DNA of 19,905 nt from CAZJKE01 sp964555625. GTDB lineage: Bacteria > Planctomycetota > Phycisphaerae > Phycisphaerales > SM1A02. Below are positions 6,804-14,237 of this stretch, piece by piece. The DNA is taken from contig CAZKTE010000035.1 in assembly GCA_964555625.1 (NCBI GenBank), positions 1 to 19,905 on the forward strand. The letters run 5' to 3'. Positions within the stretch are counted from its first letter, which is position 1, and every line of letters begins with the position of its first letter. The notes beneath the pieces were generated by a model that saw only the letters and a list, made by a program, of their open reading frames with translations, did no database searches and was not told the DNA's origin. Both the position numbers and the translations under genes were made by a program.

Positions 6804-8351
6804 ATGGCGAGCTGGTTCATGAGCGGTTCTCTCTATATGCACGGTGGCCCGATCTGGACCGGCCCGGAATGCGGCGACGCGCAGTCAGTAACGATCGTTG
6901 ACGGCCAGGTTCGAGCGATCAATGCGCCGTGCCCGGCGGGTGTCCGTGGAATCGATCTGCTCGGTCGCTGCGCGATGCCCGGACTCGTCGACAGTCACCT
7001 GCACCTTGTCATGGGTGCGTCAGGCCTCGGGGACGTCGATCTGGCTGGGGCGACCTCGCGGGCGCACTTCGAGGAGCTGCTGGCCGAGGCGGATGCGGCG
7101 CTGCCCGACGGCGCATGGCTCACTGCAGCCGGATGGTCTGAACAGGCGCTGGGCGAAGCGCCCGACGGGACATGGTTGGCCGCCGGTGGGGCTCGCCCGG
7201 TCCTCTGTCATCGCGTTGACCTGCACGCGGCGGTGGTCAACGACGTGGTACTGGAAATGATCAATCTGGATGCGGTGTCGAGTGATCCGGCCGGGAGGCT
7301 TGGCCGTGACGCGTCGGGATCTGCCACGGGCCTGCTCGTGGAGGGCGCGCTCTGGAACCACGTCCTTCCCCTGGTGCCAAGCGTCTCGGTCGAGGAGCGC
7401 CGTAGTCGGACATTGGCCGAGGCGGCGCGAATGCATCGCTGCGGAATCACGATGGTGGGGTCGATGGAGTACGAACTGGACCTCCGGGAGGTCCTGGCGC
7501 CGCTGCAGGAGGACCTCGGGCTTCGGATGCGCGTGATGATGCTCGGTGAAGGCAGTGTCGAGGAGCTTGATCGCTGGAGTTGCTGGCCCGCGACGCCATG
7601 GCTTGCGGTGACGGGGGCCAAGGGATTCATCGACGGCACGCTTGGCTCACGCACTGCACGCATGTATGAACCGTGGCACGACCGTCCCGAAGATAGAGGC
7701 ATCCTGGTCGAGAAGGCGGCGGCGGGGGAGCTGGCGGCATGGGCGAAGCGGGTTGCAGAATGCCGGCTCGCGCCGTGCATGCACGCCATCGGTGACGAGG
7801 CGGTTGGGATAGCCCTCGAAATCCTTGGGGCGACGGACCCGGCGCTGGCAGGGCGCATCGAGCACGCGCAGATCATCGCAGCACGCGACGCGGCGGCTCT
7901 GGACGGGATCTGGCTGGCGGTGCAGCCGCTGCATCGTCGCGATGACGCCCTTGACTCCGCAGACGCGCTGGGCGATCGCGCAGGAACCTTGCACGCCTAC
8001 CGGATGATGCTGGATGCCGGGGCCCGCCTGGCCTTCGGCTCGGACTGGCCCATCGCCCCCCACGATCCGCTTGCGGCGATGGCAGCTGCCATCATCGCCG
8101 ACGACGCCCGCGGCGATCCGTTCCACCCCGATCAGGCCCTGACTCCGCTGGAGGCCCTTGAGGCGAGCACGGCCGCCGCCGCGGACGCACTGCGGTCGCC
8201 AGATGCCGGCCGCCTCCAGGAAGGCTGTCTGGGTGACGTGGTAGTGCTCGATGAAGATCCGCGGACCTGCCACTGGCACGAGCGGGTCCCGCAGGTCATG
8301 ATGACGATCGTGGATGGAGCAATCGTCTATGAGCGCAGTGATGGGCAGTGA
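6804..8351 (+). CDS. YtcJ-like amidohydrolase (Amidohydro_3 family)
   Basis: Metal-dependent hydrolase of the amidohydrolase superfamily, in the group with YtcJ and NfdA, which hydrolyse N-formyl or other amide and cyclic amide bonds. Of 515 residues, the metal-binding motif is DSHLHL (63-68, H65/H67), the probable carboxylated lysine region is GAKGFIDGTLGSRTARM (K273), and further histidines are H327 in MHAIGDEA and H354 in RIEHAQII, with the catalytic aspartate D414 in FGSDWPIAPHDPL. The first 60 residues form the small beta-domain seen in the family (VTIVDGQVRAI). No signal peptide. The last 23 bases overlap moaC, which is read in another frame, so the two genes are translationally linked. 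Substrate cannot be predicted. Starts at 6819 and 6837 are also in frame, but 6804 sits best relative to the putative promoter. Confidence 0.87.
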   Translation: MASWFMSGSLYMHGGPIWTGPECGDAQSVTIVDGQVRAINAPCPAGVRGIDLLGRCAMPGLVDSHLHLVMGASGLGDVDLAGATSRAHFEELLAEADAALPDGAWLTAAGWSEQALGEAPDGTWLAAGGARPVLCHRVDLHAAVVNDVVLEMINLDAVSSDPAGRLGRDASGSATGLLVEGALWNHVLPLVPSVSVEERRSRTLAEAARMHRCGITMVGSMEYELDLREVLAPLQEDLGLRMRVMMLGEGSVEELDRWSCWPATPWLAVTGAKGFIDGTLGSRTARMYEPWHDRPEDRGILVEKAAAGELAAWAKRVAECRLAPCMHAIGDEAVGIALEILGATDPALAGRIEHAQIIAARDAAALDGIWLAVQPLHRRDDALDSADALGDRAGTLHAYRMMLDAGARLAFGSDWPIAPHDPLAAMAAAIIADDARGDPFHPDQALTPLEALEASTAAAADALRSPDAGRLQEGCLGDVVVLDEDPRTCHWHERVPQVMMTIVDGAIVYERSDGQ

Positions 8352-8796
8352 TCTCACCCACATCGACGAACAGGGGCAGGCGGGCATGGTCGACGTGTCG
8401 GCCAAGCCGGCCGTGAGACGCGAGGCCATCGCGGAAGGGTTCCTGATCGCAGCGCCAACAACGATCGATCGGCTGCTGGCCGGCGACGTGCCCAAGGGCG
8501 AGGCCATCGCAGTGGCGAGAATCGCCGGCGTGCAGGGCGCCAAGCGCTGCGCCGAGTTGATTCCACTCTGCCACCCGCTTCCGATCGAGCAGGTCTCAGT
8601 CTCCTTCGATCGCGCAGGCGACGATCGCATTCGCATTGAGGGCGGCGCCGTGGTCATCGCCCGCACCGGGGTCGAGATGGAGGCTCTCACGGCGGTGTCG
8701 ATCGCTGCTCTTGCGCTCTGGGACATGGCGAAGGCCATTGACGCCGATCTGCGCATCGAGGGAATCTCGCTGGTCTCCAAGACCAAGCAGGCCTGA
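8329..8796 (+). CDS. moaC: Cyclic pyranopterin monophosphate synthase MoaC
   Basis: Converts 3',8-cyclo-7,8-dihydro-GTP, the MoaA product, to cyclic pyranopterin monophosphate in molybdenum-cofactor synthesis; acts as a cytosolic hexamer. I start it at ATG 8329 (155 residues) because a GGAG at 8316-8319 sits 9 nt upstream; the in-frame ATG at 8314 overlaps that site. Signatures: VPKGEA with K56, IAGVQGAKRCAELIPLCHPLP with H82, exactly 26 residues on as in E. coli K51/H77, TGVEMEALTAVSIAALALWDMAK with E116/E118, D132 and K135, and a terminal SLVSKTK. All key residues are present. MoaA and other Moco genes are not in this window. The stop abuts the trpF stop on the opposite strand as TGATCA. 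Confidence 0.96.
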   Translation: MSAVMGSDLTHIDEQGQAGMVDVSAKPAVRREAIAEGFLIAAPTTIDRLLAGDVPKGEAIAVARIAGVQGAKRCAELIPLCHPLPIEQVSVSFDRAGDDRIRIEGGAVVIARTGVEMEALTAVSIAALALWDMAKAIDADLRIEGISLVSKTKQA

Positions 8797-9420
8797 TCAG
8801 ACGCCGCGTACCGCGGCGCAGAACGCCGCGATCTTCTGGTGATCCTTGATGCCCGGCTTGGACTCGACTCCGCTGCTGACGTCCACAGCGGCAGGATGCA
8901 GCAGGTCGACGACTGCCGCGACATTGCTCGGCGCCAACCCGCCGGCGACGATGATGGGATGGGTCGTCGACGCCATCTGCCCGGCGAGGGCCGAGTGATC
9001 GAAGGCGGTTCCCTCTCCACCACGGCCCCCATCAACCAGAATCGCCGCGACCTCCGGGCAGGCGATCCATCGTGCAAGGGAGTCCGCCTCGTACTCGAAG
9101 GCCCGGATGACCGGGCAGGGGGCAGCGGCGACGGCGGCCTCGTCCTCGCTGCCGCAGAGTTGCAGCCACCCGGGCCAGTCGCCAAAGGCGCTGAGATCCT
9201 CCTCATTTCGCAGGACGGCTACGGGTGTCACGTGCGATGGGACACTGGCTGCAAGCGCGTTGGCGGACGCTCGATCGACGTACCGAGGCGATCCGGCCAC
9301 GAGCACGAACCCGACCGCGTCTGCGCCGGCGTCGACTGCGACCTCGACGCTTGCCGCGTCCTGCAGCCCGCAGATCTTGATGCATGGACGCGACGGATCG
9401 GCGGGCCAGCAACCGCTCAT
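8797..9420 (-). CDS. trpF: Phosphoribosylanthranilate isomerase
   Basis: Amadori rearrangement of N-(5-phosphoribosyl)anthranilate in tryptophan synthesis; a single TIM-barrel of 207 residues. The general base C17 lies in IKICGL, the general acid D130 in AILVDGG, and the phosphate-binding loops are IIVAGGLAPSNV and VDVSSGVESKPGIKDH near the C-terminus. One family motif departs from consensus: the usual QLHG on strand 4 reads QLCG (87-90), so the histidine is cysteine. Start ATG 9420 overlaps the rhomboid stop as ATGA, so trpF is coupled to the membrane protease gene upstream rather than to other trp genes. The stop abuts moaC. Catalytic residues are intact, so I expect an active enzyme. Confidence 0.95.
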   Translation of the reverse strand: MSGCWPADPSRPCIKICGLQDAASVEVAVDAGADAVGFVLVAGSPRYVDRASANALAASVPSHVTPVAVLRNEEDLSAFGDWPGWLQLCGSEDEAAVAAAPCPVIRAFEYEADSLARWIACPEVAAILVDGGRGGEGTAFDHSALAGQMASTTHPIIVAGGLAPSNVAAVVDLLHPAAVDVSSGVESKPGIKDHQKIAAFCAAVRGV

Positions 9421-10595
9421 GATTCAGCTCCCTCGTCGCTTGGAATCTCCGCGCGAAGCGCGTCGACAAGTCGCATCCGCTCCTCGCCCGTGTCGCCGAG
9501 TTGATCGAGCAGTTCGATGGCGCGATCGTATCGGTGCAGGTGCCGTACGTACTTCGCGCAGAGCAGCAGGGTCACATCGGCGACGTCTTCTGCGCGGGGG
9601 TGGCTCTCCAGGTGCAACTCGTAGACGCGGCAGGCATCCTCGACGCGATCATTTCGCATCAACCAGTTTCCCATGACGACCTGGCTGCGTGCATCAAGCG
9701 CGAGTTGCTGGTCCTGCTCGAGCAGCGCCAGGTATCGGGTGGTCGCCGCCTCCACGTCGCCGGCGGCCACAAGGCGAGCGACGGCCACCCGGCCCTGCGA
9801 AACCGAGTCTGCCACCTTCGGCTGGGGTGCTCGTAGGACGCCGCTGGCCACATCGCTTCCCTCCGCTGCGACCCGGGAGGGCGGGGCGCTGCGCACGGTG
9901 CGACGGTAGGCGGCGCGGCGCCGCGCCTGCGAGATCATGCGATAGATGTCGAAGTCGCCACGCGGCACGATCCCGGTCATCAACAATCCCATCGCCATCG
10001 CGAATCCTGATCCGTACCCGGCCAGATGGGCTACCCATGCCACGCCACCGCCGGTGTTGCCGCCGACGTCTCCCAGGAGGCTCATTGCGTCGAAGGCGAT
10101 GTAGAGGCCCACGAGCCAGAGGCTGGGAATCGAATAGATGCCGATGATGAAGAAGACTAGGAGGACGCGCACGTGTGTCCGTGGCGCCAGCGCGACGAAC
10201 GCAGCGGTCACCGCGCAGACGCTTCCGCTTGCGCCGATGACGGGAGCGGCGCTGAAGAGCACGTGGCCAACTCCGGCGATTGCCCCGCATCCAAGGAAGA
10301 GTGCCGCGAAGCCCACGTGCCCGATGCGATCCTCGACCGCCCGTCCAAATGGCCAGAGGAAGATCATGTTTCCCAGGACATGCCACCAGTCCCCGTGCAG
10401 GAACTGGTAGGTGAACAAGTTTGCAATGTGAAAGTCGGTCGCGACGAGGCCTCCGGAGTACAGAAGTTGCTGGGAGAGGCCTGATCGTGTCCCCAGCGAC
10501 TGTGCAAGGAACACTGCGAGATTGATCGCCACGAGCGCAATCGTGACGACTGGCTTCCGTCGGGTTGGGGCGTCCGTGCCGATTGGTATCAGCAT
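9417..10595 (-). CDS. Rhomboid intramembrane serine protease with helical-repeat C-terminal domain
   Basis: Integral membrane protease cutting substrates within or near transmembrane segments. Of 392 residues, about 15-215 form the membrane core with six or seven hydrophobic segments. Family signatures are FLHGDWWHVLGNM (66-77, H72/N76 of the oxyanion region), the nucleophile motif GASGSV (121-126, S123) and VAHLAGYGSGF with H190, giving a complete Ser-His dyad. Residues from about 215 to 392 are soluble: a basic linker (QARRRAAYRRTVRSAPPSR) and a helical region (about 265-385) of paired helices resembling TPR-type repeats, such as AATTRYLALLEQDQQL and DACRVYELHLESHP. That tail is larger than in E. 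coli GlpG-type proteins and may recruit cytosolic partners or substrates. Divergent from citrate synthase and coupled to trpF. Confidence 0.9.
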   Translation of the reverse strand: MLIPIGTDAPTRRKPVVTIALVAINLAVFLAQSLGTRSGLSQQLLYSGGLVATDFHIANLFTYQFLHGDWWHVLGNMIFLWPFGRAVEDRIGHVGFAALFLGCGAIAGVGHVLFSAAPVIGASGSVCAVTAAFVALAPRTHVRVLLVFFIIGIYSIPSLWLVGLYIAFDAMSLLGDVGGNTGGGVAWVAHLAGYGSGFAMAMGLLMTGIVPRGDFDIYRMISQARRRAAYRRTVRSAPPSRVAAEGSDVASGVLRAPQPKVADSVSQGRVAVARLVAAGDVEAATTRYLALLEQDQQLALDARSQVVMGNWLMRNDRVEDACRVYELHLESHPRAEDVADVTLLLCAKYVRHLHRYDRAIELLDQLGDTGEERMRLVDALRAEIPSDEGAES

Positions 10596-10601
10596 GGCGA
10601 C

Positions 10602-10607
10602 AGTGTA
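10602..10607 (-). promoter_or_regulatory. Candidate -10 for the rhomboid gene (leaderless arrangement)
   Basis: TACACT on the minus strand ends 6 nt before ATG 10595, the spacing expected if transcription starts on the A of the start codon. No Shine-Dalgarno sequence precedes the ATG. Confidence 0.4.
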
Positions 10608-10610
10608 GGG

Positions 10611-10638
10611 TTGGCTTGGGAGAGCGGAATGCTAGACT
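10611..10638 (+). promoter_or_regulatory. Candidate promoter of citrate synthase
   Basis: TTGGCT (10611-10616) and TAGACT (10633-10638) are separated by 16 nt, a plausible sigma-70-type promoter. Transcription would start near 10645 and give a leader of about 90 nt. It lies back-to-back with the rhomboid -10 candidate. Confidence 0.38.
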
Positions 10639-10645
10639 GGAGGTC

Positions 10646-10668
10646 CCGCCGTGCGCGATGCGCGGCGG
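10646..10668 (+). promoter_or_regulatory. GC-rich hairpin at the 5' end of the citrate synthase leader
   Basis: CCGCC and GCGC pair with GCGC and GGCGG around a GAT loop, with a GT bulge on the left arm, giving a nine-pair GC stem. It would lie at the very 5' end of the predicted leader, where such stems can protect mRNA or control access. No T-run follows, so it is not a terminator. Confidence 0.4.
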
Positions 10669-10736
10669 TCCGAGCGACGCTGCAGCCGAGAAGCACGCGG
10701 ATCACTCGGGTCATCACGTAACACTCGGACGCCTCA

Positions 10737-11885
10737 ATGCCGACTACTGCACGGGACATGAACACAGATTTCGGGTTGGACAACACGATAGTCGCTCGGT
10801 CCTCGCTCTCATGGATCGACGGGCAGAAGGGCGTACTCGAGTACGTCGGATACGACATTGACGATTTGGCCCGCAGCAGTACATTCGAGGAATCGACATT
10901 CCTGCTCTGGAACCAGCGGCTTCCCAGCAGCAGCGAGCTCGAGGACTTCAACGCCCGCATCCGGGCCGAGTACGACCTGCCCGAGCCGATGTGGGACATG
11001 ATCGCTGCGATGCCGCCGGACGCGAGCCCGATGCACGTGCTTCGGACGCTCGTTTCAACCCTGGCGCTGCATGACCCTGCGTGCGATGACTCCTCCGAGG
11101 AAGCCAACAAGCACAAGGCCCTCTCGATGCTCGCCAAGATCCCGGCGATCATTGCCGGATTCGACCGCCACAGGAAGGGCCTGGACATCGTGCGGCCCGA
11201 GGGTGAGGGTTCGATTGCGGAGACCTTCCTGCGGATGCTCAATGACGAAGAGCCAACGGACCGCATGAGTCGTGCGTTGGACATCTGCCTGATCCTGCAC
11301 GCTGATCATGGATTCAATGCATCGACCTTCGCCGCTCTGGTGACGATCTCGACATTCAGTGACATGTACTCCGCCACCACGACTGCCATCGGCACCCTCA
11401 AGGGACCGCTGCACGGCGGCGCCAACCAGGGGGTCATGGTGATGCTCGAGGAAGTCGGCAGCGTGGATCGCGCCGAGTCCTGGGTCATGGAGCGGCTCGC
11501 CGCAGGTGAGCGAGTCATGGGATTCGGGCACCGCGTGTACAAGGCCAGCGACCCGCGTGCTACGTATCTCAAGACGTTCGCCGAGGGTATCGCCGAGGAC
11601 ACGGGGAACCTTGAGCTCTACGAAATCAGCCGCCGCATCGAGGAGATCATGGAGCGAGAGGTTGGCCAGAAGGGCATCTTCGCCAACGTGGACTTCTACT
11701 CAGCGACCACCTACTGGTCGCTGGGACTGGAACTGGACCTCTTCACGCCGACATTTGCGATGAGTCGCGTGGCGGGCTGGACCGCCCACTGCCTTGAGTA
11801 CCTCGGCGATCACCGCCTCATTCGCCCCCGCTGTGACTACTGCGGCCCACATGGCCAGCAGTACGTCCCGATCAGCGAGCGTTGA
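10737..11885 (+). CDS. gltA: Citrate synthase
   Basis: Condenses oxaloacetate and acetyl-CoA to citrate in the TCA cycle. Of 382 residues, the short type resembles Bacillus CitZ rather than E. coli GltA with its longer N-terminus. Signatures are LSWIDGQKGVLEYVGYDI near residue 25, HADHGFNAS (188-196), the catalytic H226 in GPLHGGANQG, H265 in GFGHRVYKASDPR, D319 in NVDFYS, and the C-terminal IRPRCDYCGP. All catalytic residues are present. 2-Methylcitrate synthase is a close relative and cannot be excluded from sequence alone, but no prp genes are nearby. ATG 10737 and 10758 (MNTDFGLD) are both possible, since neither has a Shine-Dalgarno. The stop is four bases from the convergent FG-GAP gene stop. 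Confidence 0.94.
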   Translation: MPTTARDMNTDFGLDNTIVARSSLSWIDGQKGVLEYVGYDIDDLARSSTFEESTFLLWNQRLPSSSELEDFNARIRAEYDLPEPMWDMIAAMPPDASPMHVLRTLVSTLALHDPACDDSSEEANKHKALSMLAKIPAIIAGFDRHRKGLDIVRPEGEGSIAETFLRMLNDEEPTDRMSRALDICLILHADHGFNASTFAALVTISTFSDMYSATTTAIGTLKGPLHGGANQGVMVMLEEVGSVDRAESWVMERLAAGERVMGFGHRVYKASDPRATYLKTFAEGIAEDTGNLELYEISRRIEEIMEREVGQKGIFANVDFYSATTYWSLGLELDLFTPTFAMSRVAGWTAHCLEYLGDHRLIRPRCDYCGPHGQQYVPISER

Positions 11886-11889
11886 ACGG

Positions 11890-14148
11890 CTACTGGGGGT
11901 AGAGCAACAACCGATCGTGCGCCAGCAGCAGCAGATCGCTGCGGCCATCGCCGGTGAGATCGACGATGATCGCTTGGCTGGGCTGGAATTCCCGCGGCTC
12001 GCCGCCGCTGAAGAATCGCGACTCGAAGATCTCGAAGCCCGTGACGTAGCGCATCGAACCGCCGCCATCGAAGGTGAATATCTCCAGCATCTGCTCGCCG
12101 GCATCAAGTGACACCATGTCGGCGAAGCCGTCGCCGTTGATGTCGCCGATGGTCAGCTCGTGCTGCACGCGGCGATCCTCACTGGTACGCCAGGACTGCA
12201 CTTCTCGCAGCGCCACGCGGTCGCCGGCCAGTTGCACGATGGCGAATCCCGCATCTCCTACGGCCAGGATCTCGTCGCGGCCGTCGTCGCTGAAGTCTGC
12301 TGCGTGGATGGTGTCGAACTCGAATCCCCGCACCATGAGGCTGTCGGACTCCTGCCATCGATTGTCGCCGTTGCGGGCAAGCAGGACGATCCGGTCATTC
12401 TCTCTGTCTGCGGCCGCCAGTTGATCACCGAGCACGGTGATGGACACGAGGTCCGAGTCGGCATCCTCAAGGTTGACCTGGTAGACGACCTGCCATCCCG
12501 GGCTCGTCCCGCCGCCGGGATCGAGTTCGTAGCGCACCGCCCGAACGAAGTTCTCATCGGCGATCAGCAGTTCCGGCGGCCCGTCGCCGTCGATGTCCGC
12601 GATGGCGGTGTTCTCCGCGGTCGCATCGCGCACCAGGCCGTATTGCCCCATGTCACCCTCGTCGAGAATGCTGAATCCATCCTCGTCGGCGCGCAACATC
12701 TTCATGGGCTTGTCGCGCGTCAGCAGCAACAAGTCCGTGTCCGAGTCCTGATCGGCGTCGAAGGCGAGCATCTCGTCCGGGCCGCGGCTCAGCGATCCAA
12801 GGTCGATCGTCTCCAGTGATCCATCCGGAGAGAGCAGGTCAAGGGCGTAGTTGCGCTTGTCGCGGGAAATGACCGCCACGCGCCACGTCCCGTCCAGCTC
12901 TACGGTCTGCAGCGAGACCGGTGTGCGCCCAGGCGAGATCGGCATCGGCCGCGGGAAGTCAATGGCATCGCCACCCAGCGGCGAACGGCCCACGACACCC
13001 TCCTCCTCGCTGAGCACGAACAGGTCCTGGCTGCCATCGCCGTCGAAGTCGCAGGCGGCAGCGGCCGCAGCGGCGGTGAGCGTCGGCCAAGCCTGCCCTC
13101 TCGCCAGCCCCTCGCCCGGGACCTGCCGGTGAACGACGATGGTGTTGTCATCCGGGTTCGTTGAGACGACATCGACAAGACCGTCGCCATCGACGTCCAC
13201 CAGCAGTTGCGATTGCAGTCGCGCCTCGCCGCCCTCGCCGGCATGCACCTCGATGGGGGCCTCTCGGTCACCGACGGCCTCGATGGGCTCCACGTCCACC
13301 TCGTAGAGCACCACTCGCTTGCTGGATCGCTCGATGACGGCGATCAGGTCGCCAGCTCGCCCTGGAAGTCCCACGGCGGCGAATTCTCTCAGCGGCGGCA
13401 TCTCGTAGAGCGTCTGCGGCCCCATGGTGCGCCCACTTGATGCGCGGCGCGCCAGCCAGAGGCGAATGGGGGCGGCGTTGTCGGGCGCGATGCCGAGCAT
13501 GTCGGTGAGCCCGTCGCCGTCGAAGTCCGCGAGCTTGAACGCCACGATCCGTGCGCCGGCGGCCAGCACCAGCGGCTTGCCCAGCGCATCGCCCTCAAGC
13601 GGAAAGGCCCTGATGTCTCCCTGGCCAAGCGTGATGAGTTCGACGCCGTTGTCACCGACCACGTCCGCGATTGAAAAACCGGATCGACTTGCCCCGAGGT
13701 TGCGAATCGTGTGTCGCCGGGTGCGATCGAAGGATCCATCGGCCTGCTGGGCAAGGAAGACGATCTGGTCGCCCTTGCCGGCATAGATGAGGTCCAGCCG
13801 GTGGTCGCCATTGAAGTCGTGCGCGGCTACTGCCAGCACCTGGTGAGGCACCGTGATGGGATCACGATCGAATCGCCAGTGGTCGGGGATGTCGTTGGCC
13901 CGTTCAATGGCCGGGATGGTGTTCGGGGATCGACCGCGGACCTGGTGCAGCACATCGATGCTGCTGGAGTCGTTGTTGACCACGATGACATCCTGCAGCC
14001 CGTCGCCGTTCATGTCGGCGACGTACATCGGTCCGGCATCGTCGCCGATACGTATGACCTCGAGGCCGCTGAAACCGAAGTAATCGGCCAGCGTGGCGTC
14101 GTCGGGTCCTGTCATGGCGGCGGCAAGGGCAAGTGTCAGCATGCACAT
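11890..14148 (-). CDS. Secreted FG-GAP/VCBS repeat protein (11 calcium-loop repeats)
   Basis: Large beta-propeller-type protein of 752 residues from ATG 14148, with eleven repeats of a D-x-[DN]-x-D-G-x-x-[DE]-hydrophobic calcium loop, from DMNGDGLQDVIVV near residue 45 to DLTGDGRSDLLLL near residue 730. Other copies include DFDGDGLTDMLGI, DVDGDGLVDVVST, DIDGDGPPELLIA and DINGDGFADMVSL. A short hydrophobic segment MCMLTLALAAAM then TGPDD suggests a signal peptide, though it lacks a basic n-region; an in-frame TTG at 14190 would add CRRPHP before it. I prefer 14148 because a GGAG (14162-14159) lies 10 nt upstream. No enzyme domain is visible, so the likely role is calcium-stabilised binding or adhesion outside the cytoplasm. 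The repeats cover nearly the whole protein. Exact ligand unknown. Confidence 0.82.
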   Translation of the reverse strand: MCMLTLALAAAMTGPDDATLADYFGFSGLEVIRIGDDAGPMYVADMNGDGLQDVIVVNNDSSSIDVLHQVRGRSPNTIPAIERANDIPDHWRFDRDPITVPHQVLAVAAHDFNGDHRLDLIYAGKGDQIVFLAQQADGSFDRTRRHTIRNLGASRSGFSIADVVGDNGVELITLGQGDIRAFPLEGDALGKPLVLAAGARIVAFKLADFDGDGLTDMLGIAPDNAAPIRLWLARRASSGRTMGPQTLYEMPPLREFAAVGLPGRAGDLIAVIERSSKRVVLYEVDVEPIEAVGDREAPIEVHAGEGGEARLQSQLLVDVDGDGLVDVVSTNPDDNTIVVHRQVPGEGLARGQAWPTLTAAAAAAACDFDGDGSQDLFVLSEEEGVVGRSPLGGDAIDFPRPMPISPGRTPVSLQTVELDGTWRVAVISRDKRNYALDLLSPDGSLETIDLGSLSRGPDEMLAFDADQDSDTDLLLLTRDKPMKMLRADEDGFSILDEGDMGQYGLVRDATAENTAIADIDGDGPPELLIADENFVRAVRYELDPGGGTSPGWQVVYQVNLEDADSDLVSITVLGDQLAAADRENDRIVLLARNGDNRWQESDSLMVRGFEFDTIHAADFSDDGRDEILAVGDAGFAIVQLAGDRVALREVQSWRTSEDRRVQHELTIGDINGDGFADMVSLDAGEQMLEIFTFDGGGSMRYVTGFEIFESRFFSGGEPREFQPSQAIIVDLTGDGRSDLLLLAHDRLLLYPQ

Positions 14149-14175
14149 GGGGTGTGGTCTCCGGCAGGGGGGCCC

Positions 14176-14181
14176 ATGGTA
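14176..14181 (-). promoter_or_regulatory. Candidate -10 of the FG-GAP gene
   Basis: TACCAT on the minus strand, 27 nt before ATG 14148, would give a leader of about 20 nt containing the GGAG ribosome site. If real, the upstream TTG start at 14190 is not used. It is back-to-back with the TATACT of the protease gene. Confidence 0.38.
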
Positions 14182-14210
14182 GGTGCTCAATCTGGGTCGT
14201 GGGTCGGGGC

Positions 14211-14216
14211 TATACT
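14211..14216 (+). promoter_or_regulatory. Candidate -10 of the trypsin-like protease operon
   Basis: TATACT differs from the consensus TATAAT in one base. Transcription would start near 14223, giving a leader of about 15 nt that carries GGAAGAGG (14228-14235) before ATG 14238. The -35 region is weak. Confidence 0.42.
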
Positions 14217-14237
14217 GGCTCCTCCCCGGAAGAGGAC

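Noticed and set aside
7647..9206. 519-codon minus-strand frame across the amidohydrolase, moaC and trpF
   Set aside because: Antisense to the amidohydrolase and moaC and in another frame of trpF; Arg/Ser-rich composition typical of shadow frames.
10646..10668. Hairpin as an intrinsic terminator
   Set aside because: No T-run follows it and it lies in a divergent leader, so it does not end any gene.
10659..10861. Upstream ORF in the citrate synthase leader
   Set aside because: It runs through the citrate synthase start in another frame, has no ribosome site and no recognisable product.
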